A model generated the notes under the pieces. It was not told the origin of the DNA and ran no database searches. It worked only from the letters and a program-made list of their open reading frames with translations. Positions 18,701 to 27,193 of a stretch of DNA of 64,000 bases are shown one piece after another (position 1 is the first letter of the stretch; each line of letters starts with the position of its first letter). The position numbers and the translations under genes are program-made. Source of the stretch: Nostoc carneum NIES-2107 (lineage in GTDB: Bacteria > Cyanobacteriota > Cyanobacteriia > Cyanobacteriales > Nostocaceae). The DNA lies in NCBI GenBank assembly GCA_002368155.1, contig AP018180.1:7372561-7436560 (forward strand), written 5' to 3'.

Positions 18701-21129
18701 CTAGTAAAACTAAACCAGCAAATATTTTGCTACCTGCACGCATGAGTTTGGTAACAAATGCCTTTGCCAAGCTAGAGATTGCTGTGTTGTTATTTCCTTT
18801 TGTTCAGGTGGTAGCAGACTTTCGCCGTGATATGGAACGAGTACTCTCTCGTGGTAATAAAAAAATAGAGGTTCCGCCACCATATCGACAGTTAAATAAT
18901 GCTCTACTTGCCTGTGCATCTACACTGACATACGGCTTTGAGTATGTTGGTTATGATCAGGAAAGTAACTCTTCCTTATATCAAGCATTAGCTGTAGGAA
19001 CTCCAGAGAACCCATTGAAAACCCCTACACCCCAGCAAATACATGAATTAGTGAGAATTTGGGCGCAGGAGTGGACGAAGAAATATCGTGACAAAGGTAA
19101 ACCGGATGAAGTGAATAGCGTGTGCGATCGCTTTCTTGAAAGAATAGCTATCATACCACCTGATTGGGATTGGCAACCTATTAAACCGGAAATACTGGTG
19201 CGCGATATTAACGCAGAGAGAGGATTGGGATTTCAAGCTATTCCCAGTCTTCTCGCAACCATGTTGCATGGTAAAAAGTGCATTATTAACTCTAGAAAAA
19301 GACAACAGGAAATTCAATGGCGCAAAGTACAGGGAAGTGGTTCGGGTAAGGTTGGACTGTACCTAGTTAGTAAGCCGTTTAAGGCCAATTATACAGATAA
19401 TAGCAAGGAAAGAGAAGGTTATTTTGCTTACCGTCTAGACTTTAATGTTGAAACCCAAGCAGGACGGTTCAATAATAATGGCAATCTAGAACCGTGGATT
19501 TTCTTACATTTGAGTTGTCAAAGATATCCTCATGAACCACTTTTAGAAGCTAACTATGGACGTGATATCTCTGTTCTTATGGGTATGAATAAGGCACGTT
19601 TATCTGATTATGAGGTGGATTCAACGTTAGTACGTCTTGTTATTGAGAACAATGCCAAAGAAGAAGAAAATTTGTGGAGATTACAACTACCCGAACTACT
19701 TGCTGCATTCAAAGCACGCGCTCTAGAACTGCCAGATAATATTCTGAATAATCCCGCAGGATTTGGTAATTTAGATAACTCAAATAGCTGGGGTGACAGA
19801 GATGAATACTATATAGTTCATGCTGAAGGCTATAAGTATGAGCATGAGCAACATAAACGAGGACATAGTATAAAAACAGGCTTTAGTTTTTTGGAACGGG
19901 GCGATATTATTGCACGAGTATTAGAACTACTCAACGGCGTTTTAATACCAGATAATCCGATGCAATCTGACATTCCTGCACCATCTGGTATTAAAGCACC
20001 ACTAGCAATGCGGGATTATGAATTTATTTCTAAAACGCGCAAAAAACGCCAACCTTATCAGCAAATTGCTACTGATGCTATTTACCGAGCATTGCAAGGT
20101 AAGCCAATGCACATCTTTATAATTTATCGGGAACAAGACACTTATGAGACTGTTTACCAGCAATTACGCGATGTATTTCTTCTCAATGAAAATGAAGATT
20201 TTCCACAAGATATAACAGTTTCAAAAATTTTGATTGATGATGCGACGCTTTTGCAGCCACTTAATACAGGTGGATTGTTGCCTAAAGATCGTAAGAAATT
20301 CGATGATCAAATATGTAAGCAGCATCAAGCAAAGCGAGAAGCATGGCGAATTTTTCTCCAAAAAAACGCTATTCTACAGATAAATTTTGAGACTAATCCC
20401 CACTGTTTAGCGATTATCGAAATTAGCCGCATCAAAACAAAGGGAGTTCTTCCGCAACAAAATATCAAAGGAGCTATTCGTGAAGCTTGTGTCAGAGAGG
20501 GAATTAGCTCCCAAATGATACAGACAGTTACAGCAAAATCAAGTGACACAGAAGACGATGAAGACAAATCGCCAGCCTACAGCAAAGCCACAAAAGGAAG
20601 AGTGATGAATGCTGTACTGGATGGAACATTACGTCAAATTGGGGCACTATACGGGCTACCTTCTCAACTCTATGAACAAGCAAATATACCCAAAGAAATT
20701 GCCCAAGAACTAGATGTAATTGCCTTTTGTCGTCGCAAAACTAACCAATATCAAGGTGATATTCACTATGTGCTTGCGGTTCGTTTGCGTGCAACGGGTG
20801 CGGTAGATGTAATGCTTCCTGATAGTGATGATTGGATTCCTTACTCACAGGCGGGGATCACTGTCGGAAAGATTTTTGCTGAAGCACGCCGCGATCGCTA
20901 TGAAAATACAAAACGCATTCAAAGTAAAATCAAGTTGAGCGGCACAGAATTAGTACAGTTTGTTGCGCGGGTAGTAACCAAACATTTAGACAGGCCAAGC
21001 ATTGTTTTAGTTGAAGCCGAAGGGTGGCGTAACGAACGTGGTGAAGATAATGATGGCTCAGTCTGGTTTCAGTTGAAAAATGAGTACCTGCTGGCAAAAC
21101 GCAACGTTCCTTATATCTTGCACCTGTAA
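18697..21129 (+). pseudogene. pPIWI_RE protein (prokaryotic PIWI, MID-like X + RNase H-fold domains), N-terminal 804 residues, interrupted by IS
   Basis: The native frame runs from ATG 18697 to 21109, where the IS begins; the apparent stop at 21127-21129 is inside the IS end and adds six foreign residues. Removing the IS and one GTTC copy joins this frame exactly to 22502-23037 for a 982-residue protein. N-terminal about 400 residues fit the pPIWI_RE_X (MID-like) region, then an RNase H-fold PIWI domain from about 480 (HIFIIYREQ, LAIIEISRIKTKG, DVIAFCRRK, IVLVEAEGWRN). The family is named after conserved Arg and Glu residues in the PIWI fold and is predicted to act in defence against invading nucleic acid, possibly via RNA-DNA hybrids. 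As it stands the gene lacks its C-terminus and is probably inactive. Confidence 0.85.
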
Positions 21130-22497
21130 ACTTGGATGTCAATTCCATGACTAAGTGCCAAGTTTCTCAGGCGTTCAATATCTTGTAAAAGAAATAACAC
21201 CAATAATTGTGGAAAGATAGTTTGAAATGCAATTTCTGCGGCTTGTCCCCAATTTGGTAAACTTGTGGATGTTTTCGTTGTAGATAAGTAAGCCCAATGG
21301 GCCAATATGTAGGAAATCAAAGACAGTATCAACCAACGGTAAACGCCTAAAAGTGTTCCTTGCCCAAAGCGGTGTAAGCCGAAACGATGCTTGGCAGTCT
21401 TAAACCAGCCCTCTATTTGCCAACGGCGTTTACCCCACCAAGAAATAGTACTGGCTTTAAGAGCTTTGGTGGAAACGACAAATCGTTTTTCATACTTGCC
21501 ATCATCACGTTTAAAATAATACCAAGATACATAAACAGGAAACTTTAACCCTTTGAGGTGCAGGTGTTGTCCGCGTTTATATAGTTGAGAAACGCTGTAT
21601 CCCGAAGTTAATTTCCGCTTTTTTGCGATACCAGCAATGACGTGATACTTAAGTTTTCTCACACCATGTAGAAATTCCACACTGCCGAATGCAGTATCTA
21701 CAAGAATCATCACCTGAAAGCGCTGGGTTAATTTTTGAGGTAAACATTTGACCAACTTTAAAGCCAACTGTGCAGGCGATGAAGTGCCTTTCCCCCTCCA
21801 GACACGGAAACTCCAAGGGACTCGCCACTGACCGACAACTAAATACACGACAACTAAATGCAAGCCTCGTTTTCCGTTGTAGACGCGGATTAAGTCCTGA
21901 AATTGTGGAAATTTGCCGCATTTCTCTAAAGTTGTCAGGTCAATAATCACTTGTAGACAAGGTTTGCGTCCTTTTGGACAGTGAGACAAAATCTCCTCAA
22001 TGATACGATTGCGAGCAGTGCGAATTACACTACGGGTTGACCAATCATAAATATTGAGAAATCGGCTTAAAGCACTAGCAGACTTACTTTTAGAATGTTC
22101 TGGTAAAGGTTGGCCTTGTGCTTCTAAGAACAATCCCAACATTGCTTCTAAATTTTGTTGCTGATATCTAGAAGGCATTAACGACAACAGAGTGTAAACT
22201 AGCCCTTGGGCGTGGGCAAGAATTGAAATCATTTTTCTTGCTTTTCTATATGCTTTTAACGCCCTTTTTTCTCATACTTCTACCCTTGTGTGCAAATCGA
22301 ACTTCTGTTTCAAGTTAGTGTTCGTCAAAGACGTTGGCGCAGCTATCGCCTGTTTCCTGGTAATTTACGTAATTTAAACAATCATTTTAGTTAACAATAT
22401 TACTTACTTTACTTGAATGGATTCTCGTTTATGAAGTAACTTTTTTACACTTCTATTTGCGTATTAGTGGTTTATCCCGACAGGTGCAAGATATAAG
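21110..22497 (-). mobile_element. Insertion sequence, 1388 bp, IS4/IS701-like, inside the pPIWI_RE gene
   Basis: Ends are perfect 17-bp inverted repeats, CTTATATCTTGCACCTG at 21110-21126 and its complement at 22481-22497 (18 bp if the next base pair is counted). The flanks carry a GTTC duplication (21106-21109 and 22498-22501). Excision of IS plus one GTTC restores the host frame KRNV-LDFRHV. One transposase gene occupies most of the element and its stop codon lies in the inverted repeat. Confidence 0.95.
21111..22232 (-). CDS. IS4/IS701-superfamily DDE transposase
   Basis: 373 residues, ATG at 22232. DDE residues visible: first Asp in QVIIDLTTLEKCGKF (about 107), second in MILVDTAFGSVEF (about 178), Glu in RRWQIEGWFKTAKHRFG (about 288), the last matching the Y/W-x-E-x5-K signature of IS4-like transposases. 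The N-terminal 90 residues are helical and basic. The gene is full length with no frameshift, so the element may still be active. Transcribed opposite to the host gene. Confidence 0.93.
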   Translation of the reverse strand: MISILAHAQGLVYTLLSLMPSRYQQQNLEAMLGLFLEAQGQPLPEHSKSKSASALSRFLNIYDWSTRSVIRTARNRIIEEILSHCPKGRKPCLQVIIDLTTLEKCGKFPQFQDLIRVYNGKRGLHLVVVYLVVGQWRVPWSFRVWRGKGTSSPAQLALKLVKCLPQKLTQRFQVMILVDTAFGSVEFLHGVRKLKYHVIAGIAKKRKLTSGYSVSQLYKRGQHLHLKGLKFPVYVSWYYFKRDDGKYEKRFVVSTKALKASTISWWGKRRWQIEGWFKTAKHRFGLHRFGQGTLLGVYRWLILSLISYILAHWAYLSTTKTSTSLPNWGQAAEIAFQTIFPQLLVLFLLQDIERLRNLALSHGIDIQVYRCKI

Positions 22498-22501
22498 GTT
22501 C

Positions 22502-23037
22502 TAGACTTTCGCCATGTTCCTGGTCATAATTGCGAGTACAGCCGTGAGAGTAACCAACTAGAAAACTTGCTAGCAGTAATTCGGATTCGCACTAGTCAAG
22601 AAACACCACAGTACATTACCAATCGAGAAACTTGGAACAAAGATTGCCCAGCACGAGATTTTCAACATTTGAGCAGTTTTTACGATAACTCAGTACCAGA
22701 ACTACTGCATTACTTTTCTGTGGGAAAACTCCCAAAAACACAGAAGGCGCAAGATGAAAAGCCAATACCCGAACTTTATAAACTCGGTTATCAAGAGGAT
22801 AAATTCGGTGCTAACTTTCCATTCAAACATCAACAGCTAGTGGAAATTGTACCGTTCTTTGTACGCCCAGATTTTCAACCAGAAGAAGCTTTAAAAGCAC
22901 TATGTCGTGTTCCTCACTATTTAAGATGCTCACCATCTTGGTCTATGGGAAATATCGTTTCGCCATACCCAATGCACTTAGGCCAGGAAGTCATAGAGGA
23001 TCACTTATGCATACTTGGTGTAAATTTGCCAATTTAA
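22502..23037 (+). pseudogene. pPIWI_RE protein, C-terminal 178 residues beyond the IS
   Basis: Continues the interrupted PIWI frame: LDFRHVPGHNCEYSRESNQL, IRIRTSQETPQYITNRETW, then VEIVPFFVRPDFQPEEAL and the tail SPSWSMGNIVSPYPMHLGQE-VIEDHL. The RIRT...ETPQYIT stretch and the PYPMHL tail are what I recall as hallmarks of the end of pPIWI_RE proteins, so it likely contributes active-site residues of the RNase H fold. The first in-frame start inside the fragment (TTG at 22567) has no clear ribosome site. Ends 28 bases before an IS630 element. Confidence 0.85.
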
Positions 23038-23065
23038 TATGAGGTATCGCAGCAAAATGTATATA

Positions 23066-24186
23066 GCAATCCTAAATCATTTGTGAAAAATCACAGTTGT
23101 TGATATGGTGAACATTAGAAGTCATTGATAGGGTGCATGGCAGCACAAATGGAAGAGTTGATAGAGTTCATTCAGGCTACCTCAGACTCCAGAGAACTAA
23201 AACGGGCACTGGCAGTACAAATGGTGATGCAAAACTATAAACATTCAAAGATTGGAAATATTCTCGGAGTGTCTGTTGGTTTTGTAAACAAATGGAAATA
23301 TATATTTATAGAACAGGGTATAACCGGATTGAGGCTAAAATACAAAGGGTCAAAAAGTTATCTTGACTCTGCACAAAGACAAGTAGTATTAAACTGGCTT
23401 CAACAGAAAAACTATTGGCATTTATCAGAATTAAAGGAGTACGTAGAAGATAATTTTGATGTTGTATTTGAGTCAAATCAAAGCTATTACGATCTCTTTA
23501 AAGACGCTAATATAAGTTGGAAAAAAACACAAAAAAAGAATCCTAAAAAAGACGCAGAACTAGTAGCTAAAAAAAAACTAGAAATAACCGCATGGCTGAC
23601 GGCACATGAGCGTGAGATAGTATCTGGGGAACTCATAGTTTTTTTTGAAGATGAATGTCACCTATTATGGGGAGATATTTGTGGTTATATTTGGGGAAAT
23701 ACGAAAGAACGGATTGAAGTTCCAGTGATCAATGAACGACAAAGACAAACCTATTTTGGCGCTCTAAATTATTACACACAAGAGTTTCTAATTAAGCCTT
23801 GTAAAAAAGGTGATTCTAGCAACGCGATTGCTTTTGTACAATATTTAATTTCCCAGTATCCAAAAAGCCGTATTGCTTTAATTTGGGATGGAGCTAGTTA
23901 TCATCGTTCTGCTGAATTTAAAGCTTACTTAGATAATCTGAATCAAGGATTAAGTGAAGATGAATGGAAAGTTACTTGTATGAGATTTGCACCCAATGAC
24001 CCAACGCAAAATCCTGTAGAAGACATCTGGTTGTACGCTAAAAAATTTATTCGAGAGTTTTACCACTTATGTAAATCCTTTTCTCAGGTCAAGAGATTAT
24101 TTGAACTCGTTACTAATCATCAAGTTTTTAATTTTCCCAAAATATTTATGTATGGTTCATTTTTTTCACAACTCATTTAGGATTGC
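23066..24186 (+). mobile_element. IS630-family insertion sequence, 1121 bp, TA target duplication
   Basis: Terminal inverted repeats GCAATCCTAAATCATTTGTG at 23066-23085 and, as complement, GCAATCCTAAATGAGTTGTG at 24167-24186 (17 of 20 match), flanked on both sides by TA (23064-23065, 24187-24188) as expected for IS630/Tc1. Sits between the broken pPIWI_RE gene and the hydrogenase accessory genes. Confidence 0.92.
23137..24180 (+). CDS. IS630-family transposase
   Basis: 347 residues from ATG 23137 (a TTG 12 bases upstream and a second ATG at 23149 are alternatives). N-terminal helix-turn-helix (RALAVQMVMQNYKHSKIGNI, VSVGFVNKWK), then the DDE domain: FEDECHLLWGD (about 170), ALIWDGASYHRS (about 250) and NDPTQNPVEDIW (about 290), the D, D and E of IS630/Tc1 transposases. 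Single intact frame, unlike many cyanobacterial IS630 copies that need frameshifting. Confidence 0.93.
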   Translation: MAAQMEELIEFIQATSDSRELKRALAVQMVMQNYKHSKIGNILGVSVGFVNKWKYIFIEQGITGLRLKYKGSKSYLDSAQRQVVLNWLQQKNYWHLSELKEYVEDNFDVVFESNQSYYDLFKDANISWKKTQKKNPKKDAELVAKKKLEITAWLTAHEREIVSGELIVFFEDECHLLWGDICGYIWGNTKERIEVPVINERQRQTYFGALNYYTQEFLIKPCKKGDSSNAIAFVQYLISQYPKSRIALIWDGASYHRSAEFKAYLDNLNQGLSEDEWKVTCMRFAPNDPTQNPVEDIWLYAKKFIREFYHLCKSFSQVKRLFELVTNHQVFNFPKIFMYGSFFSQLI

Positions 24187-24279
24187 TATAGTGCGGTTTG
24201 CTGCTTTATCCATTAAACTCTCTGTAAATCCAACATTGACTGCTAGATATTGTGCAAAACGCAATATTAGCAGCTAAGT

Positions 24280-24756
24280 TTATTTTACAGCAATTACTTT
24301 TGTGATTTCTGGACAATATTCTTTAATTGCCTGTTCTACTCCTTGAGTTAAAGTCAAAGTAGAAGCTGGACAATTACTACAAGTGCCAACTAGTCTAACT
24401 TCCACTGTATCTGGTGGTTTAATAGCTACTAACTCTACATCTCCATTATGACTTTGCAAGCCTGGGCGAACGCTTTCCAGGGCTGCTTGCACGCGTTGCA
24501 AAAGTGGTGGCTGGGGTGGTTTAACTAACTCATGATAAAGTAATACGCCATAGACAACTTCATCTTGAACTGCATTTTTGAGTGCTGCTAAAGATTCCTG
24601 CTTCACACTTTTAATTAACCGTGTTAAAGCCTCTTTATGTAAATCTTCAATTGCCCTTTTTAGTCCTACAGCTACGCTACGCTGGCTTTCGTCCCAGTGA
24701 GAGATAATTGCCTCAAAGCGGTTGATTTCCGTTACTAATTCTTCTAGGTTAGTCAT
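24280..24756 (-). CDS. NifU C-terminal-domain protein of the hup/hyp neighbourhood
   Basis: 158 residues; I choose ATG 24756 (MTNLEELVTEINRFE) because the frame upstream to 24798 is a dispersed palindromic repeat. The C-terminal 80 residues are a NifU-type iron-sulfur scaffold domain (LESVRPGLQSHNGDVELVAI, then GTCSNCPASTLTL with the CxxC). N-terminal half is helical and unknown. From memory, Nostoc PCC 7120 has a NifU-like gene in the extended hyp operon next to hup; the position here agrees. Likely role: Fe-S or cofactor delivery during uptake-hydrogenase maturation (inferred). Confidence 0.8.
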   Translation of the reverse strand: MTNLEELVTEINRFEAIISHWDESQRSVAVGLKRAIEDLHKEALTRLIKSVKQESLAALKNAVQDEVVYGVLLYHELVKPPQPPLLQRVQAALESVRPGLQSHNGDVELVAIKPPDTVEVRLVGTCSNCPASTLTLTQGVEQAIKEYCPEITKVIAVK

Positions 24757-24765
24757 GAGTTGAAG

Positions 24766-24785
24766 AGACGCGATTAATTGCGTCT
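24766..24785. repeat. Second copy of the AGACGCGATTAAT palindrome
   Basis: AGACGCGATTAATTGCGTCT followed by GTACAAAA; differs from the perfect palindrome at 9632-9651 by one base. It lies inside the small minus-strand operon, between the NifU-like gene and the 74-residue membrane protein gene, where it would form a hairpin in the mRNA. Confidence 0.8.
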
Positions 24786-24809
24786 GTACAAAAGCCAATA
24801 TTTAACCAA

Positions 24810-25034
24810 TTACTTCATTTTTAAATCTTTGAACAGCCAAGGCATGACTGCACCAGTAACCATACTGGATATAACAATGACGTATACTAATGGCAAATTT
24901 AAGAAAGTTAGTAAAACAAAAGTAAAAAACCCAATACTAGAACCTATAGTAGTTTGTTTTACTAGATAAATTGGATCACGCAGTAATTTGCCTTCAAAAA
25001 ATAATTTGGCAGAAAACCAACCTATTTTAAACAT
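24810..25034 (-). CDS. Small membrane protein of the hup/hyp neighbourhood
   Basis: 74 residues with one or two hydrophobic segments (IGFFTFVLLTFLNLPLVYVI, VISSMVTGAVMPWL). Basic N-terminus FFEGKLLRDPIYLVKQ. No family name recognised. Occupies the second position of a minus-strand operon that diverges from hupS, like the small membrane-protein genes next to hup in Nostoc PCC 7120 (recalled). Starts 12 bases downstream of the preceding gene's stop. Confidence 0.7.
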   Translation of the reverse strand: MFKIGWFSAKLFFEGKLLRDPIYLVKQTTIGSSIGFFTFVLLTFLNLPLVYVIVISSMVTGAVMPWLFKDLKMK

Positions 25035-25046
25035 GATTACTCCTGA

Positions 25047-25283
25047 TTAATTTATTAAAAAGCTCAACCAAAGTAAACCTAAAATTATTGCCGGAACTGC
25101 ACCAGCAGGGCCAGCGAAGCTACCAATGATGGCAGAAAACTCATAACCAAAATCTTTGCCAGCTAGGATGATACCGCCAATTGCACCGCTAATCATAGAT
25201 AAAGCGATCGCAATCAATACCCAAACGAACCCAGTGAGTAAATTAATATCACCTGCTGCCAAACTGGTAATTAAATCTGACAT
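25047..25283 (-). CDS. Small membrane protein, first gene of the operon divergent from hupS
   Basis: 78 residues from ATG 25283 with GGGGAAG about 9 bases upstream; the longer frame to 25307 begins with an unlikely MILRRGSN. Two membrane helices (GFVWVLIAIALSMISGAIGG, then FAGPAGAVPAIILGLLWLSF) with a glycine-rich turn. Function unknown; conservation of this gene pair beside hup suggests a role in hydrogenase maturation or membrane attachment (inference). Confidence 0.72.
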   Translation of the reverse strand: MSDLITSLAAGDINLLTGFVWVLIAIALSMISGAIGGIILAGKDFGYEFSAIIGSFAGPAGAVPAIILGLLWLSFLIN

Positions 25284-26094
25284 ATTACTTCCCCTTCTTA
25301 AAATCATGCGTTAGTGATTCATACTGACACGAATTTCTGCTGTGGCAATTCCATCAGCATTTGGATTTTCTCTTCTATCTTTACTGATTTTGATGTCAAA
25401 GCTGCACTATCAGATTTGACTGTAGAATTTTTAATGTTGAGAATCATTTAAGGTTACTTATAAAGTATTAGATATTAAATAACTATTGATCCATTTAGAT
25501 GTAAGTATTTGCTTTCAGCACACGTTGCAATTTTTCTCTTGACTGTATACAAGAAGAGACGCTGCTATTGAGGACGATCAACTGTAATGAAAAGTAATTT
25601 CAGCCTATGCTAATTCTCTCAATATTTAGGCAATTTTAACCAAAATCTTCTCGATAAAATTATTTCTTTGTGTTTCTTCATATTTGCTCAATAAATTGTC
25701 AATTACGGTTTTATACGGCGGAAAATAATCATTGGTATTGACTTTGACAATATTAAAGCCGCCAACGCAGACTTACAGAAATAAAATTTAAGTAAAACGT
25801 ATTATAAATTACTAGAAAATCATTGCTTAAATATTTGTTTATGTAACAAAAATAGTTAATTTTTCTAAATTACTACTGGTATTGAACCAAGGATAAACGA
25901 TACTCGATAATTATAATCCTCAAGCATTATTTTAGACTCAGATATCAAGCAGAATGATGGCTAATTTTAGGTGCGCCACTGTTACTTAATAAACAAGCAA
26001 GAGAACATCTTTTGGGCATCACAATATCGATAGCAAAAATCTCATTGATTCTGAGCAGACAGATAGACAACAATACGAAGAGCAAAACAAGCCA
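25284..26094. other. hupS upstream region, 811 bp
   Basis: Divergent regulatory region between the small-gene operon and hupS. Contains a consensus NtcA site at 25799-25812 (separate entry). A minus-strand ORF of 42 codons (ATG complement of 25446-25448) overlaps another frame ending DGIATAEIRVSMNH at about 25315; these could be remains of a small gene but support is weak. Confidence 0.45.
25799..25812 (+). promoter_or_regulatory. NtcA-type site GTA-N8-TAC upstream of hupS
   Basis: GTATTATAAATTAC at 25799-25812 fits the NtcA consensus GTAN8TAC exactly and lies 282 bases upstream of the hupS ATG. NtcA control of hupSL is known in Nostoc and Anabaena species, with a site several hundred bases upstream. 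No clear TAN3T box sits at the canonical 22-base spacing, so the site may act from a distance. Confidence 0.6.
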
Positions 26095-27057
26095 ATGACT
26101 AACGTATTATGGCTACAAGGTGGAGCTTGTTCTGGTAACACCATGTCTTTTTTAAATGCCGAAGATCCTACAGTTTGTGATTTAATTTCCGACTTCGGTA
26201 TTAACGTCCTGTGGCATCCTTCTTTGGGCATCGAACTTGGTAATAATCTGCAACAACTATTGCGGGATTGTATTTCTGGAAAAACTACTCTAGATATTTT
26301 GGTATTTGAAGGGACTGTAGTTAACGCCCCTAATGGTACAGGTGAATGGAATCGCTTTGCTGACCGACCGATGAAAGATTGGTTAGCAGACTTATCGAAA
26401 GTAGCATCATTTGTCGTCGCTGTAGGAGACTGCGCTACTTGGGGAGGAATCCCCGCCATGTCACCCAACCCCAGCCAATCCCAAGGCTTACAATTCCTCA
26501 AGCGTAAAGAAGGCGGCTTTTTAGGCAAAGACTACCGCGCCAAATCTGGCTTACCAGTGATTAATATTCCTGGATGTCCAGCCCATCCAGATTGGATAAC
26601 TCAAATTTTAGTTGCGATCGCCACCGGACGCATAGCTGATATAACACTTGACGAACTCAACCGTCCGCAAACCTTCTTCAAGAGTTTTACTCAAACTGGC
26701 TGTACTCGCAACGTTCACTTTACTTTCAAAGCTGGGACAACCGAATTTGGTCAACGCAATGGCTGTCTCTTCTATGATTTAGGTTGTCGCGGCCCCATGA
26801 CTCATTCATCCTGCAACCGCATCCTCTGGAATCGCGTTTCCTCCAAAACTCGTGCTGGAATGCCTTGTATAGGCTGCACCGAACCGGAATTTCCTTTCTA
26901 TAACCTCCAACCAGGAACAGTATTTAAGACTCAAACCCTCATGGGAGTTCCGAAACAACTACCCCCAGGACTCAAAGCTAAAGACTACGCTTTATTGACA
27001 ATGATTGCCAAAGATATGGCTCCCAGTTGGACAGAAGAGGATATGTTTACGGTTTAG
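26095..27057 (+). CDS. hupS: Uptake [NiFe]-hydrogenase small subunit
   Basis: 320 residues, exactly the cyanobacterial HupS length, without the Tat signal peptide of proteobacterial HupS. Cysteines for the proximal cluster (LQGGACSGN at 8-16, VGDCATWGG near 108, NIPGCPAHP near 160) and medial/distal clusters (LGCRGPMTHSSCN, GMPCIGCTEPEFPF) are present. HupS relays electrons from HupL to the membrane chain; in heterocysts it recovers electrons from H2 made by nitrogenase. Separated from hupL by 136 bp of complementary heptamer repeats. Confidence 0.97.
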   Translation: MTNVLWLQGGACSGNTMSFLNAEDPTVCDLISDFGINVLWHPSLGIELGNNLQQLLRDCISGKTTLDILVFEGTVVNAPNGTGEWNRFADRPMKDWLADLSKVASFVVAVGDCATWGGIPAMSPNPSQSQGLQFLKRKEGGFLGKDYRAKSGLPVINIPGCPAHPDWITQILVAIATGRIADITLDELNRPQTFFKSFTQTGCTRNVHFTFKAGTTEFGQRNGCLFYDLGCRGPMTHSSCNRILWNRVSSKTRAGMPCIGCTEPEFPFYNLQPGTVFKTQTLMGVPKQLPPGLKAKDYALLTMIAKDMAPSWTEEDMFTV

Positions 27058-27059
27058 TG

Positions 27060-27178
27060 GTTAGGGACTGGGGACTAGGGATTGGGGACTGGGAAGCAAG
27101 AAATTTTAAGATTCCAGTACCTAATACCCAACACTTCAAACCTAATCCCCAGTCCCCGATACCCAATCCCCAATCACC
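27060..27178. repeat. hupS-hupL intergenic heptamer hairpin
   Basis: GGGGACT/GGGGATT heptamers at 27063-27092 are complementary to CCTAATCCCCAGTCCCC-type heptamers at 27137-27172, so the transcript can fold into a long hairpin between hupS and hupL. A similar STRR hairpin between hupS and hupL is known in other Nostoc strains and may stabilise or attenuate the mRNA. Confidence 0.85.
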
Positions 27179-27193
27179 ACGAAGGACAGCAGA

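Noticed and set aside
25308-25450. 42-codon minus-strand ORF upstream of hupS
   Set aside because: Two competing frames, neither with a ribosome site or known family; mentioned only within the intergenic entry.
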